From Pisaster brevispinus (taxonomy: Eukaryota; Echinodermata; Asteroidea; Forcipulatida; Asteriidae): a stretch of DNA of 64,000 nt. The stretch covers positions 1,814,474-1,878,473 of the forward strand of contig JAMKCF010000018.1 in assembly GCA_023634235.1 (NCBI GenBank), read 5' to 3'. The position numbers and the translations under genes are program-made. Shown here piece after piece: positions 48,060-58,773 of this stretch. The notes beneath the pieces are model-generated. The model saw only the letters and a list, made by a program, of their open reading frames with translations. It did not search any database and had not been told where the DNA came from. Within the stretch, counting starts at the first letter, position 1, and every line of letters begins with the position of its first letter.

Positions 48060-50890
48060 TGACTTGATCTTTTCTCGAGACCTTTGGCAGGTTGTCATAG
48101 AGCTCGGCATTCGTCATATGGGCCTTCCAGCTCATAGCCATTGCCATCCTGTGCATCAAGGTGTAGCACCCATTGAGTGACTTGGCCTGTGCTGCTGTGA
48201 GTGTTCATGTCTCACTACCGTAGAGAAGAATCTTCTAGATTGCCGCTTTAAAGCATCTCACCTTGAGCATCTTTGACAGGTTTGACCTCCAGATTTTCGT
48301 CATGTCATGAAGAGCTTTCCATGCCAGGGCCTGCTGTACTTTGATGTATTTTACAGTAAGTACTATGCATCCTGGCACCGAGGTATTTGAAGTCATCGTT
48401 GAGCTTGAGGGACGCACCACCATTGGTCATCAGGGCATCATGGTCACCGATGTTAAACCTGATGTACTTTGTTTTCTTGGCGTTCAGGTGCAGCCCCACT
48501 TTCTCACGTCTCGACTCCACTCTGCTCAGCAGCTTTTGAAGTCATCAGCAAAGTCAAGATCAGATAGGGTGATTGCACCAAGTCTTCTGGACTTCCTTGG
48601 TGTGATCGTGATCCTTGTGTTCCTTGAGTGCCTGTCTCAGAGCGTAATCGAGATTGATGATGAACAGGAAAGGTCCCAGTGTGTCCCCTTGAAGGACTCC
48701 AGCGAGGGGTGACAACTTTGGCAATGGTTCCGGTGTAAGTAGCCTCAATTGCTTTGAGAAGTCGAGGGGAGACTCCATATGCCTTCAAGATCTTGATCAT
48801 ATTGCCTTGATGGATAGAGTCGAAGGCCTTCTTGAAGTCGATGAAAGACAGTACAGCAGGTAGATTGTTCCTTTTGACCTCCTCTATGATTCTTCGTAGG
48901 GCCAGGATCTGTGTAACCGTAGACCTCTTCTCCCTGAAGCCATTTTGGTTGAACCTTAGCTTGGGATCTTTGGCCGTCCTTATACGGTTGAGAATCAGGC
49001 GGTTATAGATCTTGGCTAGGGTACATGTGAGGCTAATCCCACGGTAGTTGTTGGTTTCCCTTAGGTTGCAGAATTTTGGGACTTGGATGATGTTGGATAA
49101 GGACCATTGGGCAGGTTTGTCATTCATCATTAGTGCTGTGTTGCAAAACTTGAAAATGATGTCATCGAGCTTGCAGTTTTTGAGCACCTCTGGAGGTGTG
49201 CTATCCGGACTGGCACTCTTCCCTAGCTTGAGAGATGTCTTTACCTTCCTAAGCTCCTCCCTTTTGAAGGGTCCATCATCTATTTAGATATATGATAGGA
49301 CATCATGTATGTTTTCATCCTTCTCGGTGGCTTCTGGGGGGTCGCCAAGCAGGTTCTTGAAGTGCTTAAACCAAGTCTTTACCCGTTCTTCAGGTGTAGG
49401 ACAGCTGATTTGACTCTCCTTGGTCTTCTTCCTGTCACCTATCTCATTCACGATCTTCCACGCGTCTTCATGTCGCATCCCATCGCTTGCTGCCTCTACC
49501 TCACTGATCTTGCGCTCTAGCTCCTCCTCCCTAAGTCTGTCGTACATCTCAAAGAGTCAAGCCTTGGACTGCCTTGAGGCTGTCTTTGGACTCAGTAGAT
49601 TTCTCCTGGATGTATTTCTCACGCCTTCCTTCAACTTCTTTCCGTGCTTTAATAACATCAGGGTGGTCGGAGTGGCAACTCTTCTTTATACGCTTCACTT
49701 TGGATAAACTCTTCATTGCTTTAGAGTTGGCCTCGATGAAGTGCTGGTAACGTACGGTTGCGCTCACTCTCCTCCTTGCTTTATTCCCCACGTCCTCCTT
49801 TTCACTCTTTTCTTCCTCTCCTTCCTCTTCCTTCCCCAGTGCATGGAAGCGGTTGACCACCTCCACCATGTACTGGTCCTGTAGTTCAGGCTGGGAAGAA
49901 AAGTACTTCCAGTCAATCTTCTCTTTGGGGCTGGTTTTCTTTCGTTGTCTCAAGCAAGCTAAGCCTCACTCGCATAGACACTACTCGATGATGTAGTCGA
50001 TCTGGCGCTTGGCTTCTGTAGCCCTCTCTTGGAATGTCCAGAGTTTTCCTCGTTGTTTCTGAAATTGGGTGTTGGCTGCTATGAGGTCCTGCTCTTGTAG
50101 AAGATTGACTAGGTTTTGACCATTTCTGTTCCTCAGTGTGGTAGGTACAGCGGATGTCTTCTGGGCCGAGTACGGCCAGAAAGTTGTGAAGTGGTACATG
50201 TACCTGTCCAATCATTGCTCGGAGGTCCCTGTAAAGCTGCTCAACTTCAGCTTCATTTCTGCTATTGTGTGGTGAGAAGACCACTCTAACAGTGGTGATA
50301 CCATCAAACTCTGCAACAAGAATAACGTGGGCTGACAGAGTTGACACTCTGCAGAGCACTTCTCGCTCTCCTACTCAGCAGCAATCCTACTCCTCCCTCA
50401 CCCTCGGGTGCCTCCCTGAGCGAACTTGGTAGTTGGCTCTGTCAAGGCAGATGAAGTAATGAAACTCCCTCCACCTCTTTGAACCTGACCTCCTCAAATT
50501 CCTGGACATGACGATGTTCCCTGATCCCCAGAATGTCAATTCCGCAGTTCCGACTTCGTCCCGCCAGTTCCTCACACCTTGATTCTTCTCTGATGGTGAA
50601 AGCATTGAACGTTGACAGTATTACCAACTTCTTGCCTTTAAGAAGGGGCGCAGTGGCCTTGATGCTGTAGTCAGACGGATCCCTCCCCGCAGGGTTTAAG
50701 GACCCGCCGTCATAATGCCCCGAAGGGCCAGGATTTTGGTCAGCTGCTGATCTCCTGCAGACTCCCGCTGCTGGAAGCTGTATAGGATTTGATGGTTTGT
50801 GTAATCTTGCTTTACAATGCTGTACAACCTGGGGGCGCCATACCCCAGGCCGACTCGACTGTTGGGGTGTTAACCCTTTTCCGCCCATCG
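48060..50890 (-). pseudogene. Frameshifted non-LTR retrotransposon (LINE) with endonuclease and reverse transcriptase
   Basis: Minus strand, 5' to 3': an APE-type endonuclease start (VILSTFNAFTIREESRCEEL, about 50625-50560; VILVAEFDGITTVRVVFSP, about 50325-50265; LIAANTQFQKQRGKLWTF, about 50080-50030), a linker, then reverse transcriptase (NNYRGISLTCTLAKIYNRLI, about 49050; FIDFKKAFDSIHQGNMIKIL, about 48845-48785; LAGVLQGDTLGPFLFIINLD, about 48710-48650). A C-terminal piece (SWKAHMTNAELYDNLPKVSR) is near 48130-48070. At least six frame changes, so it is dead. The final RRLRLAGHC-type segment expected in such elements is missing, apparently truncated by the neighbouring element. I cannot assign the clade. 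Confidence 0.85.
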
Positions 50891-51050
50891 TTTCACCCCA
50901 CCAGATGGTATGAGATGTCCTTAGATGCGAGTCACGCCTAACCAGTTCTACAACATGGCCGCAGGAGCAGATGCCTTAGGATGCTCAGCTGTAGTCTATA
51001 CCTCAAAAGGCGACGGTAGACATCGCGAAAACAGAACTGCTCTTTCTTTG

Positions 51051-51405
51051 AACGAGTGTGAAAAGTGTATTAAATATGGCGGCCATTTTGAAATTCAAGA
51101 TGGCGGCCAAACCATGTTAGTTACAGTTAAGGCAATGGTTTTAATGGAATCCCTGGTATCATAAATATGGGTATTGCCACCATTTTAACTCTTCTACATT
51201 GCTCATAAGTTGAGATATTGGCCAAAATATAATAAAAATGGCGGCCATTTTGAAATTCAAAATGGCGGCTGAAGACGCCATTTAAAAAAATGGTACCTAA
51301 CTTGTTTGAAATCAGCACCCCAAAATTGACAAAGTTAGCCAATAAAATCCATTTTGGCACAAAAATCCAGCTAGGTCAAAATATCTGACATATGGAACTG
51401 TACTA
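51051..51405 (-). repeat. Right inverted arm of the 4.4-kb element
   Basis: Reverse complement of 46977-47310, including AAGATGGCGGC at 51097-51107 and GTTAGGTACCATTTTTTT-type sequence (complement, near 51285-51302). Confidence 0.85.
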
Positions 51406-52711
51406 TCTGGCAACATCCGGTCAGCCTTCTGGTGTTATTTACAAGCCTTGAAGTGTGACGTCAGATTTTCAGGCGCGATTAGGTGGCGCTATCATTCCAC
51501 TAACTAAACCGCAGAGCAGTTTGTTTCGAGAGTTTTAATTGCAATAACTTGCGATTAGAATCCATTTTGGCTTTCGCCTTATATCATAATGCTGTACAAC
51601 AAAACTGGCAACTTTTTTTCTGCTATTACACAGGGAAATGTTTTATAAATTTTGTTGTCTACCAGTCAATTCAGAAATAACTTATTTGTTGAACAGGCTT
51701 TGTTTCAAATCTAATCTTCCCCAAGTGCTTTATTAAAGATAGTAAAGCTCTATTTAGTTTTTATTTTACTTTAAGATTCAGCATAATATCAGTCCATTGT
51801 TTAACTTTATTAGTGAGTTGTTTAATCAAAAAAGCTATATTCGATACGTTTAAGTCACTTACTAACAAACTCAAACTTTTCTAAACATGACGAGTCGCAG
51901 AAATAACACAACTCGGAAAACAGGCATGCGAGCATCATGTGTTGGTAATTACAGCGTACATTGTTTGGCCCACTTTTATGACATTTGCTTCCACAAAGCT
52001 CCGAGCTTTAGGCGCCCTGTGAAGTGTTTGATTCTACGGGCCGCCGAAAGCGCAGAATGTCGCATTTTAGCGTGTAGTACTATTCTGTGAAGAACCAAAT
52101 CACTTTTAAACCACCCAATATCTTCTAAATCACCCAAAGCATTAGATATAGACCCTTTTGACTAAATAAAATCAATTCGAGCAAAATTGTATTTTAAGAT
52201 GAGCCCACATGTCTCTTTCTGCCCAATCAACCATTTCTTTGAATAACACCCTTTGTTTACACAACTTAGCAAGGCTGAGTAATTGCTGTACAATTCCTAT
52301 TGTTGGATTGTGTTTTAAAAGTGAAAAACAAACCCGGATAGTGATAAGGCATTTTGCATGCTTTTTGGCTAGGTGCAGTTGTAGAACTTGGAATTTTTTA
52401 GGTTTTTTGAAGAAAAAAATGGCGGAGTACCAACTTTTTAATTAAAAACTGGTTCTCAATAAATGAGCGATAGTGTCATTGAGTGTTAAGCAGAGCCGTG
52501 AAGTTGGACCCAGTCGTTTACTCGATTTCAGGTCCGTGTGATTTTAGGCAACAATAGAAGAAGAGATTTAAAGTGAAATGTTCACATAGTACAGAAAGAC
52601 AGCGTTAGAACAATGTCCCTTGCGCTACGGAATTGTTCGTTAATACCACACGGTGTGGTTGGTTGCCTCCAAGTTGCTTGTGTAACGGCGACACAAGTCC
52701 TTCGAAAGTAT

Positions 52712-54073
52712 CTACATTTCGAAGGCTTTTTCAATCGCCATCGCGATCGCGATCAGCTGTCTATCATTCCCACTCAGTCCGTCAATTTGCATACCAAAGG
52801 GTGCCGCGCTCCTTTGGGCACGCCCACCGGGAATCACAAGAGATGGGTTATTACAAATATTCGCGCAGTCATCATTTTGGGTGACCGCAATCCGCAGCCC
52901 GGGATCAGCGTCAAAGGCGCTGAGTGCTGGAGGAGGAACCTTGTTGGCAGGCATGAGGATGCAGTCCAGTCGGTGATCCTCGAAGTACTTCTTCATGTCG
53001 TCTCTGAGCTTGTCTCTGGCTGTCATCGCTGCCTGGTGAAGATCAGGACTTACAGGGGTCTTTATTGCAGCTTCAAAGTACCCTTTGACATCTGGTGATG
53101 CTATCTTGTCGAAGACTTCCTTGGCTGTTACTTTGTGACCGTGGTGGTCCATGTACTCCTCAAGACGAGGAATCAGCTCATAATTGATAGATGGATAGTG
53201 GTATTTTTCAAACATCTCAGCAACTCCTGGAATTTCACCTTCTTCTATGACTTTAAATCCTTTATTCTTTAGCGCTACCAAGAATTTTTCAGCGTATTCC
53301 TTGACAGCAGAGTCTACACCTTCCCAGAAGTGAGGTCTTGCCACTCCGATTGTAATCTCTGCAGGTGAAAGTTCATCGTGAGGTGCTTCCCCTGTCATCA
53401 CGTGATCGAGGATTGCGATATCATTGGCGCTCCTCGTAAGGGGGCCGACTGAGTCTCTAACATGCGACATCTTCACCCCGTAGTCAGCCGGCCAACGCCC
53501 ACTGGTAGTGCGCAGACCAAATACTCCATTGTAGGACGAGGGAATTCGAATAGATCCCCCAGTGTCGGTACCGAGGGCAGCGGGGACGATATCTGCCCCG
53601 ACGGCTCCACCACTTCCGCCGCTACTCCCCCCGCACGTGTAGTCGAAGTTGTAAAAATTATGGCTGGTCCCCGTGTAATTATTGATAGTTGACGCTCCAG
53701 CTGCTAGCTCGTGCATGTTGGTCCTACCAGCGTGGATTGCGCCTGCGTCAAAGAGCCTCTTAGCAACCTCAGCTGTGTGCTTGGGCTTGAGACCAGCTAG
53801 ACCTGGAGTACAAGCTCCAGTCGCCTCTCCTTCTATGTCGATGTTATCCTTCATGGCGATTAGGATTCCTTCAAGAGGTCGATTGGTCTTGCTCTGATAC
53901 CTGGCATCTGCCTCCTTGGCTTTCTGCAACATCCGCTCTGTATTCATGGAGACGAAGTAGTTGAAAACCTTCAGGTCCTCAGCTCGCTGGATCATCCGCT
54001 TAGTATACGCTTCACACGTCAGGGTACCTTGCTTGAAGCAGTCCAGAAGATCTCCGATTGTAAGACGATACAT
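52712..54073 (-). CDS. Amidase-signature hydrolase, tandem copy 3
   Basis: A 453-residue uninterrupted frame with Lys75, Ser150 and Ser174 intact and GTDTGGSIRIPSS as in copy 1. HELAAGAST matches copy 2. The C-terminal 50 residues (GGRAQRSAAPFGMQIDGLSG) and 3' flank are of the copy 4 type; the body and 5' flank are of the copy 1 type. It differs from copy 2 at about 13 residues by eye and so is about 97% identical. Of the four it looks least unusual. The 5' leader has the same acceptor-like TTTTTTGCAG about 20 bp before the ATG, so a 5' UTR intron is possible. Function as for copy 1: amide hydrolysis, substrate unknown. Confidence 0.93.
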   Translation of the reverse strand: MYRLTIGDLLDCFKQGTLTCEAYTKRMIQRAEDLKVFNYFVSMNTERMLQKAKEADARYQSKTNRPLEGILIAMKDNIDIEGEATGACTPGLAGLKPKHTAEVAKRLFDAGAIHAGRTNMHELAAGASTINNYTGTSHNFYNFDYTCGGSSGGSGGAVGADIVPAALGTDTGGSIRIPSSYNGVFGLRTTSGRWPADYGVKMSHVRDSVGPLTRSANDIAILDHVMTGEAPHDELSPAEITIGVARPHFWEGVDSAVKEYAEKFLVALKNKGFKVIEEGEIPGVAEMFEKYHYPSINYELIPRLEEYMDHHGHKVTAKEVFDKIASPDVKGYFEAAIKTPVSPDLHQAAMTARDKLRDDMKKYFEDHRLDCILMPANKVPPPALSAFDADPGLRIAVTQNDDCANICNNPSLVIPGGRAQRSAAPFGMQIDGLSGNDRQLIAIAMAIEKAFEM

Positions 54074-54574
54074 CTTGAAAATTTGTCAGCAAAACCTGCA
54101 AAAAAGATATAAAAAATAAACAAAAATCGTCAAGGTTATTATTTACATCTAATCGTTCACTGGCAAGCACTTTTTCACCTTTTCGTTTGTTCACTTTTTC
54201 TTATTACAAAGATGCCTCCTTTCCATCACAAACATTACTGTGTGCCTTATATATAATAACATTTGTATTTATTCATTTATTTTATTGATTTTTTTTCTTC
54301 TTTCGGTGTGTAAATTTTAATGGATGAATGGTTTTGTGTTTTGTGTCTTGTTTTTGAGTTGTAATAATCATGCAACCAAAATTAAGAAAAATCTGTGGTC
54401 CCATTTTAGTTTTGTTTTAGTTTAGTTTTGTTTGTCTGTTTGTTTGTTTGTTTTTTTTACTTCAGACAAAATAACTAACGATGATGATGTGGTCATCATG
54501 TGATGAATACGTAATTATTTCCTGGACTTTGATAATATTTTATACTGAAGAATGGACAATTTTACGCCGCCATC

Positions 54575-54682
54575 GAGGCATGTACGAGCGGCGCACATGA
54601 CGGGCCAATAAGCATCCTCTTTTTGACCTCAGGGTGAGGGCGCCCTTTTCAAATGACGTCATACGCGTGAGGTCTATTTGAC
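54575..54682. mobile_element. Partial CRE-bearing MITE upstream of amidase 3
   Basis: Duplicated copy of 39585-39692, with TGACGTCA at 54654-54661, about 580 bp upstream of the amidase 3 ATG. Confidence 0.7.
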
Positions 54683-54796
54683 ATCGACAATCAGTGAGCT
54701 TTAAGATTGAAGTACATGTATAAGCAGTTTGCGTTTTTAATTTACTAACTCAGTTTTAAATAGGCTTTGAAGATTTGCATGGTGAAAGTGTAACTA

Positions 54797-54890
54797 AGAG
54801 AGGTTTGCGGTAACACCATGTGAAAATCTCCTTTTCAGAACCTACACTACTCAAAAGAGATTTTCACATGGTGTTACCGCAAACCTCTCT
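54797..54890. repeat. Hairpin element, unit C copy
   Basis: Same two 34-bp arms and loop as in units A and B. Confidence 0.9.
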
Positions 54891-55807
54891 AATAGTAACT
54901 CAGTTCTGTTTTTTAAACAGCCTAAAAATGTTGCATTATTATTTCCCACTCTGGTGACGCATTGTTTCTTAATCAGGGAACATTCATGCTTGGTTGCGTA
55001 TTATCTCAAATCTGCAAACTAATTTTGTTCCTTTGTTTATTATGTATTTATTTTGTATTTTGTTGGTGCTGTTCAGAACGTAGCGCCCTCACATACTCAT
55101 TGGCGCACGCAATTTGTATTGTTAGTATTTTTGTTGTTGTCTCAGCCAATCTCGCGCAACATTTTGTATGCTGACTTCGCCAACTTCACTCAAAGAAAAA
55201 AAAGAAAGAAAAAACCCCAGAACAACCCAGCAACCTTGACCCCATATCTGGTTATGGTTAACTTAACACTCTTAATCTATCATCCGGTAGCGACTGAGTG
55301 GGGCTTTGTGAGAGAATCAGAACATATTTTTTCCCCAAGTCAAATGGCATTCGGATAATGTAGACTCGGCAGTAGGTTCTATCGGTTTGGAGGTTGTTGT
55401 TGTTGCTGTTATTGTTGTCTTTTGACAAAGTTAACTCTATGATTTTAGCTTCGAGTCAGTTTTCGGAAATAAATTTCTAACCAAACAACGATCATTTTGT
55501 GTGTTTGTATTTTACTTTTTTGGGACCGGTAGTGCGTGGTGAAAAACCCTTTCTCTATGTGAAAAACCATGTAAAATCCGGACACAAAAACATCACTTTG
55601 TTGCAATCTGCGCGCAAAGAAAATAACACAAAGAGTTTCGAATTCGAAAGCAGTTTACAACCATTGCATGCAACAAGGTTTTCACATCGACATTTATTCA
55701 TTTGCAATACCAAATACAGGCCTACTAGACAATCTTATTAGATCAAATGAATCTTCCCTCAGTTATCAGAACTCACAGTTACCGGAACTAACCACCAATG
55801 ACTTCCA

Positions 55808-56520
55808 TTAAAGGAACACGTTGCCTTAAAATCTCATGAAATTTTACTGTTTGGAAGTGTTCAATATCCTTATTAAGAGTTGTTCATGCAATAACATGCC
55901 TTTAATGTGTTATAATTAGTGAATGGTGATTACAAAAAAAAACAATGACCTCTGACCCCGACATCTGCCCCGCGAAACGTATACGTATTTCCAGCCGTAA
56001 ATACCACCGTCCATGTAATGGGCAAAATGCGCGACGAACAGTCGTTATGTTGGTGCCGTAGCCAGTGGCCTGGTAAACCAATCAGATGAACACCAGGTAA
56101 TATACCATTCTTTATCTCGCTTCGCAACATGTAAACACCCACACCGTACATGCATAGAGGTGTGATGATCACGATACACGTACACAAACAGCAATGGGTA
56201 CCTGACCTTCTTGCATCACACAAAGCGTTAGCGCTAGGTTGGCCCGCTACAATCCATAAGCCGGAGGGTCTGCTGGATATACTACGCGTACAAGAGGACT
56301 GCCGTAATAGTAATTGCTCAGTCGTAGTTCAACAGCTGCGACTGGAAATAAGACTAGCGGAGCATGTCCGCCATTTAGTGGAGTCAAATCTAGTGGAGTC
56401 AAATCTAGGACATATTCATGTGGATCATTGTATTCTACTTTTAAAACATCTTTCCGACCATATTCATTTCATAGCAAACGCTTTTTATAGCCCAAACCGC
56501 CCAACACGAAGGCAATTGTG
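55808..56520. mobile_element. ~0.7-kb insertion specific to unit C
   Basis: Absent from units A and B, where the flanking segments (GACTTCCAT and AGTCTAAAATAATAGTCTCT) are adjacent. It starts TAAAGGAACACGTTGCC, a word that looks like a dispersed-repeat end. It holds an open frame of 123 codons (56150-56521) that I do not recognise, containing a 15-bp tandem duplication (GTGGAGTCAAATCTA twice). No clear inverted repeats, so it may be composite or a captured transcript piece. Confidence 0.55.
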
Positions 56521-58773
56521 AGTCTAAAATAATAGTCTCTCATTTTGAGATTTGGCTATTATTTTGGAGTCATGAAGAGTTATAAAGTGGCAATCGAATT
56601 CGGTATCCCCCCCCCCCCCCCGAAGGAACTCTCCTCTATTGCACTTACCTGTAATCACTCCAGCAATGGACGGACTTGGAGCTTGAGAGTCGTTCGAGGG
56701 CGGCGATCGTACGATCTTTACATCTAACAGTGGTTGTGCTTGGTTTTGAGCTAGCCTATCTGACCCCAAACAATAGTGTTTTTATGTTGGGACAGGAAAA
56801 TATGATCTGAACTTGACTAATTCAACTTCAGGTACTGCCCTCAAAATGGTAGGCTGTCATATGGAGGCGTTGTCCTATTTGATGGAAATATATTGTGCAT
56901 TCGATGGTGTTTTATTGGAGAACGGCTCGACGCTCTGGAACTAGCGCCCTCTACAAGAAAAAAGACCGTTCATTTCACCACGCCGTACTGTCGTCGCCAT
57001 GATTTCTCTATTACCCAGAATGGCTGTAGATACTTGTTCCGAATAACTTATTTTTTAGATATAGCACCGTGTGTTTTCTGTGTGACTTCTTTTTTAAAGG
57101 AGGAGTGCCCCAGCTGGACGAAATATCAAAGTTCTTCATAAGCTGATGCTGTTCAAATATTTAGTTTGTGATTTGGAAGGCATATTGAAACAGTTGTGAG
57201 TTCTGCACCACTAAAAGCTCCCGGATGTAGGGGGTCACCGTTTTCAGGAAGAGCCACATTCTTATCTTAAAATGACAAACAGCTATTGATTCATACAGGA
57301 AGGGGCATATGTCTAAATAAATACATTTTGCATTTATACATGTAATTGTGAATTGACTGCGAATCTCCATGTGAAATAATGCAAGGTCAAATGTACATCT
57401 GGCAACATCCGGTCAGGCTTATGGTGTTATTTACAAGCCTTGAAGTGTGACGTCAGATATTCAGGCTAGTTTCAAATAGTCACAAGTAGACCTGAATTAA
57501 CCATATCGCGATTAGGGGGCGCAATCATTCCACTAATTAAACCACAGAGCAGTTTATTGAGAGAGTTTTAATTGCGATAACTTGCGATTAGAATCAATTT
57601 TGGCCTTCGCCTTATATCATAATGCTGTACAACAAAACTGGCAACTTTTTTTTTGCTGTTAAACAGGGAAAATGTTTGATAAATTTTGTTGTCCACCAGT
57701 CAATTCAGAAATAAATCATTTGTTGAACAGGCTTTGTTTCAAATCTAATCTTCCCCAAGTGCTTTATTAAAGATAGCAAAACTCTATTTATTTTTTATTT
57801 TATTTTTTTAAGTTTCAGCATAATATCAGTCCATTGTTTAACTTTATTAATGAGTTGTTTAATCAATAAAACTATATTCGATACGTTGAAGCCACTTACT
57901 AACAAACTCAAAATTTTCTGAACATGTCGAGTCGCTGAAATAACACAACTCGGAAAAACAGGCATGCGAGCATTTGGTGTTGGTAATTACAGCGTACATT
58001 GTTGGGCCCACTTTTATGACATTTGCTTCCAAAAAGCTCCAAGCTTTAGGCGCCCTGTGAAGTGTTTGATTCTACTGGCCGCCGAAAGCGCAGAATGTCG
58101 CATTTTAGCGTGTAATACATTTCTGTGAAGAACCAAATCACTTTTAAACCACCCAATCACTTCTAAATCACCCAAAGCATTAGATATAGACCCTTTTGAC
58201 TAAATTAAATCAATTCAAGCAAAATTGCATATTAATTAAGATGAGCCCACATGTCTCTTTCTGCCCAATCAACCATTTCTTTGAATAACACCCTTTGTTC
58301 ACACAACTTAGCAAGGCTAAGTAATTGCTGTACACTTCCTATGGGAATTCCTGGAGAACGGGTCAATGTTGGATTGTGTTAGTGGAAAACAAACCCCGGA
58401 TAGTGATAAGACATTTGGCATGCTATTTGGCTTGGTGCAGTTGTAGAACTTGGAATTTTTTAGATTTTTTGATGAAAAAAAAATGGCGGAGTACCAACTT
58501 TTTAATTAAAAACTGTTACTCAATAAGTGAGCGATAGTGTCATTGAGTGTTAAGCAGAGCCGTGAAGTTGGGCCCAGTCGTTTACTGGATTTCAAGTCCG
58601 TGTGATTTTAGGCAACAATAGAAGAAGAGATTTAAAGTGAAATGTTCATATAGTAGAGAAAGACAGCGTTAAAATAATGTCCCTTGCGCCAGCGAATTGT
58701 TCGTTTAGCACGCGGTGTGGTTGGTTGCCTCCAAGTTGCTTGTGTAACGGCGACACAAGTCCTTCAAAAGTAT

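Larger units (their letters stand above)
46977..51405. mobile_element. 4.4-kb inverted-repeat transposon with nested LINE
   Basis: Present only in unit B; units A and C read straight through (TACATCTGGCAACATCC). Ends are TAGTACAG and CTGTACTA, flanked by TCT on each side (46974-46976 and 51406-51408), suggesting a 3-bp target duplication. Inverted arms cover about 46977-47310 and 51051-51405. Subterminal repeats carry GGCCGCCATTTT and AATGGTGGCAATACCCATGT. Between the arms lie a degraded ORF fragment and a broken LINE. Confidence 0.8.
43177..52869 (-). repeat. Duplication unit B, interrupted by a 4.4-kb insertion
   Basis: Collinear with unit A except for the element at 46977-51405. Flank details (for example AATTTTGTTCCTTTGTTTAT) are shared with unit C rather than A, so B and C are the most recent pair. 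Confidence 0.8.
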
